The notes: generated by a model from the letters alone, not told the origin. DNA of 64,000 nucleotides from Spirosoma agri (GCF_010747415.1 NZ_JAAGNZ010000002.1:1756947-1820946); one strand, 5' to 3'. Positions 35,583 to 44,766 are shown, counted from the stretch's first letter. A program made the numbers and translations.

Positions 35583-37118
35583 CTACTTTTTGTCCCACCA
35601 GACGCGGGTATCCAGCGTATTCGGTCCCTGCCGGGCGATGGCTTCGTTCAGCTTACCGGAATTGACGACAATCTCGCTGTCCGGGTACGGCATGCGACGG
35701 ATGAAATCGCCCTTTACCTCGGAACCGGGGTACGGGTTTTTCTTCAGGGCCGGAAAGCCGCTGCGTCGGAAATTGGCAAATGCTTCGGTGCCATCCAGGA
35801 ATGAAGCCACCCAGTACTGCGTGTTGATCTGGTCCAGCGCTTTGGCCGCATCCAGCGGATGGGCGTTGAGATAGGCTTGCACACTCGCTTCCGGAATGGT
35901 TGCTCCGTACGAGGCCATTTGCTCCAGATTGGCCCGGATTCCTTTGGCAAAGTAGTCCGCTGCGGTCCCCGTCGTCCAGCCCCGAACGGCCGCTTCGGCC
36001 AGCAGGAACTGTGTCTGTGCGTAGGTGATGTGAAATTCGGGCGCGTCCAGTTTGAGGACAGTGTTCAGGTTGACCTGTGAGAAGTCCCACAAACTAGCCA
36101 CATTGTTCTGAGCCAGTACCGTCGTGATCGACACGTCGTTGTACCCCATCGGCATGCCAACCTGTACCGCCGGGTCAGACGATGCCCGTGCCGAGACCTG
36201 TTCCTGACCGCCTTTGGCCCCTACGTAGCGAACGGCAAAAATGGAAAGGCGAGGGTCGTTGTTGGCTTTCAGGTAATCGACGAACGGGGCCGCAAGGTAA
36301 AAGTTCGTCTTTTCGCGAGCCGCCAAGTGGTTGGCGATGTAGTTGTTGTAAATAGCCGTGTGGCGCAGAACCGAATTGTCGGCGTTCGATTGGAACACTC
36401 CACCGGCTACGGCCTTTTTGACGTACGTTTCGGCCATCGTGGGATCAACTTTCGACAGGCGCATCCCCGCCCGAAGCATGAACGAATAGCCTAGTTTTTT
36501 CCATTTCGCGACATCGCCACCGTACAGAACATCGGTCACTACCGCCGATTGTGTCGTGGTCAGTGCAGCTGAAGCTTCGTCGAGTTCTTTCAGGATGTCT
36601 TTGTAGATGTCCTGCTGCGCGTCGTACTTGGGCGTGATAATCTCCGTCGTGTACCCCTGTCCTGCTTCAAAATACGGAATATCGCCATACGTATCGGTCA
36701 GGATCATGAAGACGTACGCCTTCCAGATACGGGCTGCGTTGTAGGTATTGATTTGCAGTGGATCGCTCTTGGTTTGGTCCAGTACCGACACCAGTTGCTT
36801 GAGCACGTTGCGGTAGAAATTCTGCCAGACCAATGGGGTATTACTGCTGTTGATCTGGTCGTAATTCGCGCCCGACAGCGAGCTACCATACGGCGTAATG
36901 ATCTGCTGCACGATACCGAAGTTGTAGGTCAGCATCCCCAGCGTACCAAATCCGTCGAGGTAGTTGGTGTTGATAATGGCCTTATTGAGCACCAGAGACG
37001 GAGCCAGCGAGGTTGGGTCCACCTTGTTGGTGTTGATCTCGTCAAAACCCTGGTCGCAGCCCGAAAGCAGACTCAGCGAGAGGAGCAGCCCGAGTGTATA
37101 GATGAGTTTGGTTTTCAT
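35583..37118 (-). CDS. SusD-like outer-membrane lipoprotein, second pair
   Basis: A 511-residue SusD-family lipoprotein with lipobox LLSGC (Cys21), followed by DQGFDEINTNKVDPTSLAPS, the start typical of the SusD-like subgroup that is often only loosely similar to RagB. Helical segments carry YRNVLKQLVSVLDQTK, IWKAYVFMILTDTYGDIPYFEAGQG and FLLAEAAVRGW; the C-terminus has FRRSGFPALKKNPYPGSE. It pairs with the SusC gene 20 bases upstream. The subgroup differs from the SusD at 28121-29596, so the two pairs are not recent duplicates. Confidence 0.92.
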   Translation of the reverse strand: MKTKLIYTLGLLLSLSLLSGCDQGFDEINTNKVDPTSLAPSLVLNKAIINTNYLDGFGTLGMLTYNFGIVQQIITPYGSSLSGANYDQINSSNTPLVWQNFYRNVLKQLVSVLDQTKSDPLQINTYNAARIWKAYVFMILTDTYGDIPYFEAGQGYTTEIITPKYDAQQDIYKDILKELDEASAALTTTQSAVVTDVLYGGDVAKWKKLGYSFMLRAGMRLSKVDPTMAETYVKKAVAGGVFQSNADNSVLRHTAIYNNYIANHLAAREKTNFYLAAPFVDYLKANNDPRLSIFAVRYVGAKGGQEQVSARASSDPAVQVGMPMGYNDVSITTVLAQNNVASLWDFSQVNLNTVLKLDAPEFHITYAQTQFLLAEAAVRGWTTGTAADYFAKGIRANLEQMASYGATIPEASVQAYLNAHPLDAAKALDQINTQYWVASFLDGTEAFANFRRSGFPALKKNPYPGSEVKGDFIRRMPYPDSEIVVNSGKLNEAIARQGPNTLDTRVWWDKK

Positions 37119-37138
37119 GGTTTCTTCGGATAACGTGG

Positions 37139-40100
37139 TTAGAATCGAACGTTCAGGTTGAAGCCAATGCTGCGGGTCGGTGGCAGCCCCGGCCAGAAAT
37201 CGAGTCCCACCGCGTTATCTGAAGAAACCAGCGCTTCTTCGGGGTCCATGTTCTCCGTCCATTTCTTGATAATCAATACGTTGTTGGCTACGGCGTTCAG
37301 TTTCAGACCTTTGATGAAGAGGTTCTGGGGTAGCAAGGAGGTGAAATCGTAGCCCAGTGAAAGCTGCCGCAGTTTCCAGAAACCGGCATTGCTGACGAAA
37401 TCTTCGTTGATACCCAATGGGTTGATCGATTCGTAGAACGGTTGCACAGCCGCGCGTGTCTGATTAATTTCCCCGTTGGGATTAACGCCGTTCCCGATCA
37501 CGTAGCCCACATCCCGTCCCGGTAGTGTCCGTTTCGACAGGCCGTGGCGCATGTAGTTGATGTTACGACCCGCAATCATTTTGTGGCCCAGTTTGAAATC
37601 GATCAGGAACGAAAGGGATACGCCCTGATAGGAAACCGTGTTGGTGATGCCACCGAAATAACTTGGCAGGGCGTTACCCACGTTCACCAGCGTGTTGTTG
37701 CGCATAGGCATCCCGCTATTCTGATCGAACACCTGCCGACCCTGGGCATCCCGCAGATAGGTGAAGGTGTACAATTGCCCGATGGGTTTGCCGACGACCT
37801 GATTCAGCACCCGGCCGCTACCTCCGCTTGCCGTGATGATGGTATCATTGGGCGATAACCCCAAGCGCAGCACTTTTGAGGTATTGTAAGATACGTTGGC
37901 GCTAACATCCCACCGGAATTTCGGCGTAACGATGGGCGAAAATGTTAATAACATCTCGATCCCCTGGTTCTGACTGCGCCCTACGTTGATTAGCTTAGTC
38001 GTGTAGGACGACGCATCGGAAATCTGAGCCGCCAGAATCTGATCGTCGGTTGTTTTGTGGTAGTACGTGAAGTCAAAGCCGATCTTGTTATTGAATAGCT
38101 TCAGTTCCAGCCCAACCTCCGCTTCCTGAACGCGCAGCGGACGCAGGTTTTTATTGGGAACCTGCGTCGCATTAATGCCGCCTACCGGCACCAGCTGACC
38201 CGACGGATTGGCGAAGGCGTTGTTGTCGACCTGGTAGTAAAGCGCGTTGGAATAGGGATCTACGTTGTCGGAACCGACCTGCGCATAGGCCGCCCGCACC
38301 TTTCCGAATGACAACCAGGCTGGCAGGGCCTCAAACGCCTGGGAGAATACGAAACTACCGGTGACCGATGGGTACAGGATGCTCCGGTTAGAGGGGGCCA
38401 GCGTTGAAAACCAGTCATTGCGTGCCGTTACGTTCAGGAACAGATAGTCCCGGTAGGAGAGGGTTGCAGCCCCGAACAGGGAGTTGATTTTCTTTTCTGC
38501 CAGCCCGTAGATCGGATTTTTGACCCGCCCATTGGCTACCGTATACAAGCCCGGCTGTACAAAATCCTGGACCGTTACGCTGTTGTAGTCGTTACGGGCG
38601 TAGCGGGCATTACCACCCAGGGTTATGTCGACGCCAATTTTTCCGAACGTCCGGTTGGCACCCAGAATAAAGTCCAGATTTCGTTCGGTGTTCTGGCGAA
38701 CGTCCTGTGTGTATGAGCCGTTTACGAAGCCGACGGGTGCTTTGGCAATGGGCGCGTAGCCGTTCGGAATGTTGTAATCCTGGTTGCGGATGTAAAAATC
38801 CTGGGCAATTCGTGCCTGTAGATAGAGCCAGTCCGTGAACTGATATTTGAGCGCAACGTTGCCAAATAAGCGGTCGCGCCGGATGTTCTCGAAGTGATGG
38901 CTCATCGAATAGTACGGGTTGTTCCGCACCAGAAAGCGAGAGAACACAAACTCGTCGCCATTAGGTAAGGTCTGATTGTCCCGCAGTGCCTGAAACGGCA
39001 TGGAATTGGCTAGTGTGAACACCACTGTCGAGACCGAAAAATCCTGAGCGTTCAGTTGGGGCGGGTTGATGTTATTTTCTTTTGAGTAGTTGATATTTCC
39101 GGAGGCTGTCAATTTGCTGTTGATGTTCTGGCTGAAACCCAGGTTGATCACTTTGCGATTGAAGGTGTTATTCTCTAGAATACCCCGGTTGTCGGTGTTG
39201 CCAAACGACAAGCTGAAACCACCATTTGTCCCGTTGTTGGCTACCGTTACGGTGTTGGTGAAGTTGGTACCCACGCGGTAGAACTGTTTTACCCGATTGT
39301 AGACAGGCTCGTAGGGATACGTTTTGTTGTCGAACAGAATCTGCGTCATGCCCGGCTGAAACTTCTCGCCAAAGCTCCATACGCCCGATGTCGGGTTCGG
39401 GCTAGTTGGTCGTTTGCCGCCTTCGCCCTGCCCGTACTCATACTGGAAATCAGTAAAGTCCAGCGGTGTATCGGTGGTGAAATTGGTGTTGTACGTGACG
39501 CCGAAGCCTTTGCCAGTACCCCGGCTTTTTGTCGTGATCATTACAACCCCATCTTTAGCCCGTGAGCCATAGAGGGCAGCTGCCGTGGCTCCTTTCAGCA
39601 CCGTCATTGTTTCAATGTCGTCGGGATTGATGCTACTCAGCCCATCGCCACCGTCTGAATTGTTGGCCGCACGCGAGCCAAAATCGCCCCCCAGTGAGTA
39701 GTTCGAATTGTCGATCGGTACGCCGTTCACCACGATCAGCGGGTTGTTCTGGCCACTGAACGACGACTGACCACGGATGCGGATTTTGGCCGTTCCGGCT
39801 GGTCCCGTCCCCATCGTGGTAATATTCACGCCCGCCATTTTGCCCTGTAGTCCGCTCACAAAATTGGGCGTCCGGTTGGTCGAAATCTGATCGGCATTGA
39901 CCGTTGCCGTTGCGTAACCCAGCGTTTTTGATTCCCGTTTGATGCCAAGTGCCGTAACGACCACTTCGTCGATGGCTTTCGCATCTTCAGCCATCTGCAC
40001 ATTGACAACGGAGCGATTGTTAATGGGAACCGTTTGACTTACGTAGCTGATGTATGAAAAAACCAGCGAAGCCGTTGCCGGAGCGTTAATAGCGTAACTA

Positions 40101-40270
40101 CCAGTCGCATCGGTGGCTGTGCCAATCGTTGTACCGCTAACCAGCACGTTTACACCTGGCAACCCTTGTTTGTCGGGACCGGTGACCTGCCCGGTTATTC
40201 GGTTCGTCTGGGCTAGTGTCAGGCTACCGCTCAGACACAGAAAAAGAAGAAAGACTAGAGCTCTGTTCAT
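37139..40270 (-). CDS. SusC/RagA-family TonB-dependent transporter, second pair
   Basis: A 1043-residue outer-membrane transporter with signal peptide (MNRALVFLLFLCLSGSLTLAQ), carboxypeptidase-regulatory-like domain (NRITGQVTGPDKQGLPGVNV), plug start IDEVVVTALGIKRESKTLGYA with IRGQSSFSGQNNPLIVVNGVPI, and a long C-terminal barrel ending in Phe. The ALGI(K/R)RE(S/A)K form after the TonB box is a common SusC subtype. It forms a unit with the following SusD-like gene. Upstream, 172 bases with one imperfect hairpin separate it from the MR/MLE-type gene. Confidence 0.95.
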   Translation of the reverse strand: MNRALVFLLFLCLSGSLTLAQTNRITGQVTGPDKQGLPGVNVLVSGTTIGTATDATGSYAINAPATASLVFSYISYVSQTVPINNRSVVNVQMAEDAKAIDEVVVTALGIKRESKTLGYATATVNADQISTNRTPNFVSGLQGKMAGVNITTMGTGPAGTAKIRIRGQSSFSGQNNPLIVVNGVPIDNSNYSLGGDFGSRAANNSDGGDGLSSINPDDIETMTVLKGATAAALYGSRAKDGVVMITTKSRGTGKGFGVTYNTNFTTDTPLDFTDFQYEYGQGEGGKRPTSPNPTSGVWSFGEKFQPGMTQILFDNKTYPYEPVYNRVKQFYRVGTNFTNTVTVANNGTNGGFSLSFGNTDNRGILENNTFNRKVINLGFSQNINSKLTASGNINYSKENNINPPQLNAQDFSVSTVVFTLANSMPFQALRDNQTLPNGDEFVFSRFLVRNNPYYSMSHHFENIRRDRLFGNVALKYQFTDWLYLQARIAQDFYIRNQDYNIPNGYAPIAKAPVGFVNGSYTQDVRQNTERNLDFILGANRTFGKIGVDITLGGNARYARNDYNSVTVQDFVQPGLYTVANGRVKNPIYGLAEKKINSLFGAATLSYRDYLFLNVTARNDWFSTLAPSNRSILYPSVTGSFVFSQAFEALPAWLSFGKVRAAYAQVGSDNVDPYSNALYYQVDNNAFANPSGQLVPVGGINATQVPNKNLRPLRVQEAEVGLELKLFNNKIGFDFTYYHKTTDDQILAAQISDASSYTTKLINVGRSQNQGIEMLLTFSPIVTPKFRWDVSANVSYNTSKVLRLGLSPNDTIITASGGSGRVLNQVVGKPIGQLYTFTYLRDAQGRQVFDQNSGMPMRNNTLVNVGNALPSYFGGITNTVSYQGVSLSFLIDFKLGHKMIAGRNINYMRHGLSKRTLPGRDVGYVIGNGVNPNGEINQTRAAVQPFYESINPLGINEDFVSNAGFWKLRQLSLGYDFTSLLPQNLFIKGLKLNAVANNVLIIKKWTENMDPEEALVSSDNAVGLDFWPGLPPTRSIGFNLNVRF

Positions 40271-40367
40271 GGAAATAGGATATAGGGTTAAGGAAAAGAG
40301 GTAAAATCAACTACTTATATCACTAATTACTATTGGTATAGTGTAACTTTATGGCGGCTCCGGAAAC

Positions 40368-40409
40368 GACTGCCCATCCCGGCGATAAATCCGGGTCGTG
40401 GTAGCAGTC
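40368..40409. repeat. Imperfect hairpin before the second SusC gene
   Basis: Stem built of GACTGC/GCAGTC (40368-40373, 40404-40409), CCA/TGG and CCCGG/CCGGG (40378-40382, 40391-40395) with small bulges. Weaker than the other hairpins in the block. Confidence 0.45.
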
Positions 40410-40442
40410 CTGCCTTCTTCTTCAGGTTACTGGCGAGCGGTC

Positions 40443-41684
40443 TTACCAGTTGTGTATCGCGCCGTCGGGACTTTTCAGGATTGGGTGCGGAAACTGCGTT
40501 TTGGCGGTGACCTCCATAACGAAGGTTGCTTTCTTCGGGTCGAATTTGACCCCTAGGCCAGGTTCCGGATTCAGGTAAAGCTTGCCGTTTTTGAAGTTGA
40601 CGAAATCCTCATTGAAGTACGCAGGACGTTCCGGCTCCCCACCACCGAGTTCCATCAGGCAGCGCATCGGACTGCTGGAACCCAGTACGTGCACGAGCGT
40701 AGCCGTTGCCAATGGTCCCGTGAAGTGCGGAATCATGCCTACGTAGTGCGTTTCACACATGGACGCCAGCTTTTTGAACTCAGATATGCCACCGGTATTG
40801 GGGAGCGTGAAGCGGGTGTAATCGATCAGGCGTTGTTCGATAAACGTGTTGCTGTCCCAGCGGTCGCCGAATTGTTCCCCCACCGCAATGGGTACGGTGG
40901 TCATCTGGCGAACCGTTTTGTACACATCCGGATTTTCAGACCGAACAATATCTTCAACGAAGTAAGGCTCCAGATTTTCAAGGGCTTTGCAGATTTTGAT
41001 GCCCTCGGTGGTGTCAAAGCGAGTGTGCAGATCAATGGCCCATTTGCCACCACCGCCCACAGCCGCGTCGATTCGTTTACATAACTCAATCGTCTTTTTG
41101 GCGTTGTCATAGAAGTCAAACGGGGCTTCCCCGTTGCCACCCGTTGGCCCGATCCGATAAGCCCGCAGCCCCGCTTCGATACAGTCCCGCGCCCGTTCTT
41201 CTTCCGTTTTGGCTTTTGACGCCCGAAAGCCGGTTGCATAACATTCAACGTAGTCGCGCGTAGCCCCGCCCAACAAATCGTAGACGGGAACGCCCAGTGC
41301 TTTCCCCTTGATGTCCCACAAGGCCATTTCGAGCGCCCCCAGCGCGTGAAGCTTTTCGCGGCCCGGCGGGTAGAACATACCCCGGTACACGTTCTGCCAG
41401 ATGTGCTCGATGCGGAACGGGTCTTCGCCGATCATCATCTGGGCACACTGTTCGATCATATCTTTGGAACCGCCCTCACCAATGCCGACAACACCGCCAT
41501 CGGTCTGAATCTCAACGATACCACGAGCCTGATTAAAGAGCGGTTTGTTGTAACCGGGGGCCGCGTAGTACCTGATTTTAGTAATCTTTAGTTTTGGCGC
41601 AGCCTGAACCATGCTTTGCGGTAAACCGGCCCAGATGGCGGCTGAACTGATGAAGGAGGATTTGAGAAAGGATCTGCGTTGCAT
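40443..41684 (-). CDS. Tat-exported MR/MLE-subgroup enolase-superfamily enzyme
   Basis: A 413-residue mandelate racemase/muconate lactonising enzyme-type protein, likely another sugar-acid dehydratase. Metal ligands Asp218 (AIDLHTRFD), Glu244 (FVEDI) and Glu270 (GEQF) keep the 26-residue spacing; His220 and His320 (MIPHFTG) match the dehydratase pair of DgoD-like enzymes. The N-terminal MQRRSFLKSSFISSAAIWAG is a near-perfect twin-arginine motif and AxA-like site (VQAAPKLK). It is the first enzyme gene after the LacI gene, 57 bases downstream, so it is probably co-transcribed with the regulator. The substrate is unknown; an aldonate or uronate-derived acid is inferred from context. Confidence 0.85.
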   Translation of the reverse strand: MQRRSFLKSSFISSAAIWAGLPQSMVQAAPKLKITKIRYYAAPGYNKPLFNQARGIVEIQTDGGVVGIGEGGSKDMIEQCAQMMIGEDPFRIEHIWQNVYRGMFYPPGREKLHALGALEMALWDIKGKALGVPVYDLLGGATRDYVECYATGFRASKAKTEEERARDCIEAGLRAYRIGPTGGNGEAPFDFYDNAKKTIELCKRIDAAVGGGGKWAIDLHTRFDTTEGIKICKALENLEPYFVEDIVRSENPDVYKTVRQMTTVPIAVGEQFGDRWDSNTFIEQRLIDYTRFTLPNTGGISEFKKLASMCETHYVGMIPHFTGPLATATLVHVLGSSSPMRCLMELGGGEPERPAYFNEDFVNFKNGKLYLNPEPGLGVKFDPKKATFVMEVTAKTQFPHPILKSPDGAIHNW

Positions 41685-41740
41685 TGGCTGATTGAGGAAT
41701 TGAAAAGAGTACGCTTAATCGTTTAAGCAATTGATTAAAT

Positions 41741-42781
41741 TTAAGTCGATCCTTCTTTTTTGGTTTTAGAGGACGCTCGCTCTACTAGTTCGGCTTTCAT
41801 CAGAATCTGCGCGGGTTCGGTTACGTTATTAGCTAATTTCTTCACTAACAGCTCAATAGCTGTCTGGCCCAGCAGCACAATCGGTTGCTTCAGATAGGTT
41901 ATCGGGCAATGGTATAACTCAAATACTTCGGCTTGCCCAAAACTGACTATGGCCAGTTCCGAAGGTACGTTCAGCTGTAGCGTGTTGATGTACTTCAGAC
42001 CATTGATAGCCAGACTGTAGGTTGCAAATAGAAGCGCATCAACCGGATAATCAGCTTTCAGCAACTCATCGATAGCGGTTCTGACACCGGTCTCAATCGT
42101 ATCGATCCGAACGACTTTCAACCAGGATTTTTGAACATGCTGGCTGCCCGCTTCTAGCGCATCCTGATACCCTCGTATGCGCTCCTGCATGTGGAACATT
42201 TGCGAGTCATACGCGATCATGCCGACCCGCTGGTATCCATTTTCGATTAGGTGGGTAGTGGCTTCATACGATGCTTTATAATGATCGGTAGAAACAAAAT
42301 CGGTCTGTATATCCGGAAAATACCGGTCTAACAGAACAAAAGGAATATTCTTTTCTTTTAGATCGAGAATCTGTTCTTCCGAATTTTCGGATGAGACAAT
42401 GATGAAGCCATCGACCTGTCTGTTTATCAGTACATTCAATAAATCCCGTGACTTATCAGCGTTCTCGTCCGAACTGCCGATAATAACAGTATACCCGTTG
42501 CGCTTCGCTTCATCCTCAACAACCCTGGCTATATTGGCGAAAAACGGGTTCGAGATATCGGCAATGATCAGTCCAATGGTATGCGTTTTTCCGCTGCGCA
42601 GACTTTTCGCCAAGTGATTGGGCTGGTAATGGAGTTCGGTCGCAATTTGTTTGATTTTGCGGGCAATTTCCTGACCGACCCGACTCTCCTTCTCCTTTCC
42701 ATTCAGAACATAAGACACTAGTGCGGTTGAAACACCGGCTTTTTGCGCTATATCCTTTAGCGAAGTTTTTTTAGTACTCAT
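41741..42781 (-). CDS. LacI-family transcriptional regulator
   Basis: A 346-residue repressor with the LacI helix-turn-helix at the start (SLKDIAQKAGVSTALVSYVLNGKEKESRVG), the hinge helix region (HLAKSLRSGKTHTIGLIIADI) and a periplasmic-binding-protein-like effector domain to the C-terminus (NPFFANIARVVEDEAKRNGY, DGFIIVSSENSEE, SFGQAEVFELYHCPITYLKQP). It heads the collinear minus-strand sugar-acid block and is the natural candidate controller. The effector is unknown, probably a pathway sugar acid. Downstream hairpins suggest the block is not one simple transcript. Confidence 0.93.
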   Translation of the reverse strand: MSTKKTSLKDIAQKAGVSTALVSYVLNGKEKESRVGQEIARKIKQIATELHYQPNHLAKSLRSGKTHTIGLIIADISNPFFANIARVVEDEAKRNGYTVIIGSSDENADKSRDLLNVLINRQVDGFIIVSSENSEEQILDLKEKNIPFVLLDRYFPDIQTDFVSTDHYKASYEATTHLIENGYQRVGMIAYDSQMFHMQERIRGYQDALEAGSQHVQKSWLKVVRIDTIETGVRTAIDELLKADYPVDALLFATYSLAINGLKYINTLQLNVPSELAIVSFGQAEVFELYHCPITYLKQPIVLLGQTAIELLVKKLANNVTEPAQILMKAELVERASSKTKKEGST

Positions 42782-42965
42782 CTAGTTTTTACGGCGCTCA
42801 AATCTATGCTTAATCCTTTAAACAACAAAGAAATAATAAGGAATTTTTACTATTTTTTTAATTAATAGCATTATTAGGCTAAAGCAATACGTGCGCCGTA
42901 CTTACTGTCAGGGGTTGTTGGCGAAGCTGGATACACTGTGATGCGTGAGGATTCACACGTTTTAG

Positions 42966-43070
42966 CGTAACGCGGACCGCTCGGGCGGCCCCGTTCCAGT
43001 CCGCAAGTTATATTATATATGAAGTTAACCTGCGGACTGGAACGGGGCCGCCCGAGCGGTCCACGCTACG
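42966..43070. repeat. GC-rich hairpin with 32-bp perfect core arms
   Basis: Core arms 42974-43005 and 43031-43062 are perfect reverse complements around a 25-base AT-rich loop; an imperfect extension reaches 42966 and 43070. The right outer edge includes the stop codon (43066-43068) of the DUF6909-like gene, so the element supplies that gene's end. Confidence 0.9.
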
Positions 43071-44766
43071 TCAACACTTTCTCAAGGCATTTGACGGTGA
43101 TCAGATATGTAGGTTTTACCCCTAACGTGCCGAGACTGCCGGAGGCCAGTGTAGCGCCGGTGAGCAGCGGATTGTCGGATGCATAATAGGCGTAACGCAC
43201 TTTCACCGTAGCTGAAATGCTATCGCGTATTTTTGACTGCGCCTGAATCGCTTTCTGATAATGAGCGCCTTCCATTTCGAGGCCAATTGCCTGCCACGAC
43301 GAACTCCGGAAATAGCTTAATACGTCTTTGTTCTGTAGCGATGTTCCCAGCACCGTAATCATGGCACCTTCGTAGACCCCAAGACCATGTCCCTCAAAGT
43401 CCGCTTTGCAAAAATCGTTTTCGAGCGGGTAGTTATCGGCGGTGCCTTCAAAAATATGCGATGTTGGAATCATCAGGTCGCCTTTTTCGCCCGTCAGGAT
43501 ACCCGCTTTCCCGATGATCGAAATCGATGACACATTGAGCGGCATGATTTCTTCGCCCCGCTCGAAGGGTTTCAACAACTCATCCATTGTTTCAAACGCC
43601 TGCTCACCGAATGCATAATCCATGATCAGCAGCAAGGGTTGTGTCGCCTTGAGGTGTTCGGGATCGTGAGTAATCTCCGACGATAGCGTTGTTATGTCCA
43701 GCCGAGCAGTGTCGATGAGTTGCACCAGCAAACTGGTTCCGGCGATGTCTTCCAGTATGTGCATCCCGTGTTCCTTGGCGTAGCTGATCACTTGCTTTCG
43801 CGATTCGCGTTGAGCGGGCAGACTCAGTTTCAGGGCCAGATCGTAGAGATTATCCCAGGTTGTTGTTTCGGCCAGCGCACCGGGTGCGTACAAACAATTC
43901 ATAACGCTGTGGGGGTTGGCGCTGATAATGTGAATGGGCCGATCCTGTAGGTTATGTTCCCAGATGTACTGTTTAATGCGGGTTGCCCAGCGTTCGCCGT
44001 AGAGGTGTTGGCCGATCCGTTCGCGAAGCATGGGCGTGAAATTAATTTCGCGCGCTGTATTGGTCTCGCGCGTTTCACGTACCGACACGCTGCCCAGATT
44101 GTAGACGATCTGAAACAGACCGTTGTTCGTACCGGCATTTTCGGCAAACCGGTTGTAGGCACGCTGGGTCTCTTCAAACGTGCGGCCCAAAATGGAGCTG
44201 AGGTACATCAGCGCCAGTTCGCGTTCGTCGTCCGATACCGTTCCGCCCGATTGAATGATGGCTTCCAGTTTTTCCCACTCACGAGTCCGGCTACCACGTT
44301 CCTGAAAAGCGTTGCGCCGGATTTTGTCCGCTTCCATGAACATGAATGTTAGGTGAGTCAGAATGTCGTAGATTTCGCTGCGGCCATTCGTTACCTCAAT
44401 CACCATCTGTTCGTCATCGATCCGGTAACAGTTGCGACGGCGTTTGGCGGGAACCAGCACCGGGAAGTGTGAATGTTCGAAGCCTTCCCGGGAGGCCAGC
44501 GAAATAATCCGGCAGGCTTCAATGCCCTTGGGGAGTCGGTCCATCACGTAGACCAGCCCATCCAGTTCAACCCGTTGCGGGTCACCGACCAGCCCGTAGA
44601 TTTCGGGTTGGAGCGTCAGGAGAGCCCGACGGATCTCTTCGCCGGATACGCCTGACGGTTTATAAAACCCCCGGTTAAATAAATGGCGCATCGTGATGTA
44701 CAACCGTTCAATAGCAACGCGCGACTCCTGAGCGCGGGTGAGTGGGGGAGAAGGTATTAAATCCAT
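43066..44766 (-). CDS. DUF6909-like protein with nucleoside-phosphorylase-like C-terminal domain
   Basis: A 566-residue cytoplasmic protein. The first 350 residues are helical and unfamiliar (LYITMRHLFNRGFYKPSGVSG, ILTHLTFMFMEADKIRRNA). The C-terminal half shows VSSISIIGKAGILTGEKGDLMIPTS, GVYEGAMITVLGTSLQNKDVLSYF and IGLEMEGAHYQKAI; the last resembles the GxEMEGAA ribose-binding motif of nucleosidases and purine nucleoside phosphorylases. From memory this matches the Bacteroidota DUF6909 family. A nucleotide or nucleoside role is inferred only. ATG 44766 begins the conserved part; upstream in-frame codons to 44820 lack support. The stop codon lies in a hairpin repeat. Confidence 0.72.
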   Translation of the reverse strand: MDLIPSPPLTRAQESRVAIERLYITMRHLFNRGFYKPSGVSGEEIRRALLTLQPEIYGLVGDPQRVELDGLVYVMDRLPKGIEACRIISLASREGFEHSHFPVLVPAKRRRNCYRIDDEQMVIEVTNGRSEIYDILTHLTFMFMEADKIRRNAFQERGSRTREWEKLEAIIQSGGTVSDDERELALMYLSSILGRTFEETQRAYNRFAENAGTNNGLFQIVYNLGSVSVRETRETNTAREINFTPMLRERIGQHLYGERWATRIKQYIWEHNLQDRPIHIISANPHSVMNCLYAPGALAETTTWDNLYDLALKLSLPAQRESRKQVISYAKEHGMHILEDIAGTSLLVQLIDTARLDITTLSSEITHDPEHLKATQPLLLIMDYAFGEQAFETMDELLKPFERGEEIMPLNVSSISIIGKAGILTGEKGDLMIPTSHIFEGTADNYPLENDFCKADFEGHGLGVYEGAMITVLGTSLQNKDVLSYFRSSSWQAIGLEMEGAHYQKAIQAQSKIRDSISATVKVRYAYYASDNPLLTGATLASGSLGTLGVKPTYLITVKCLEKVLT

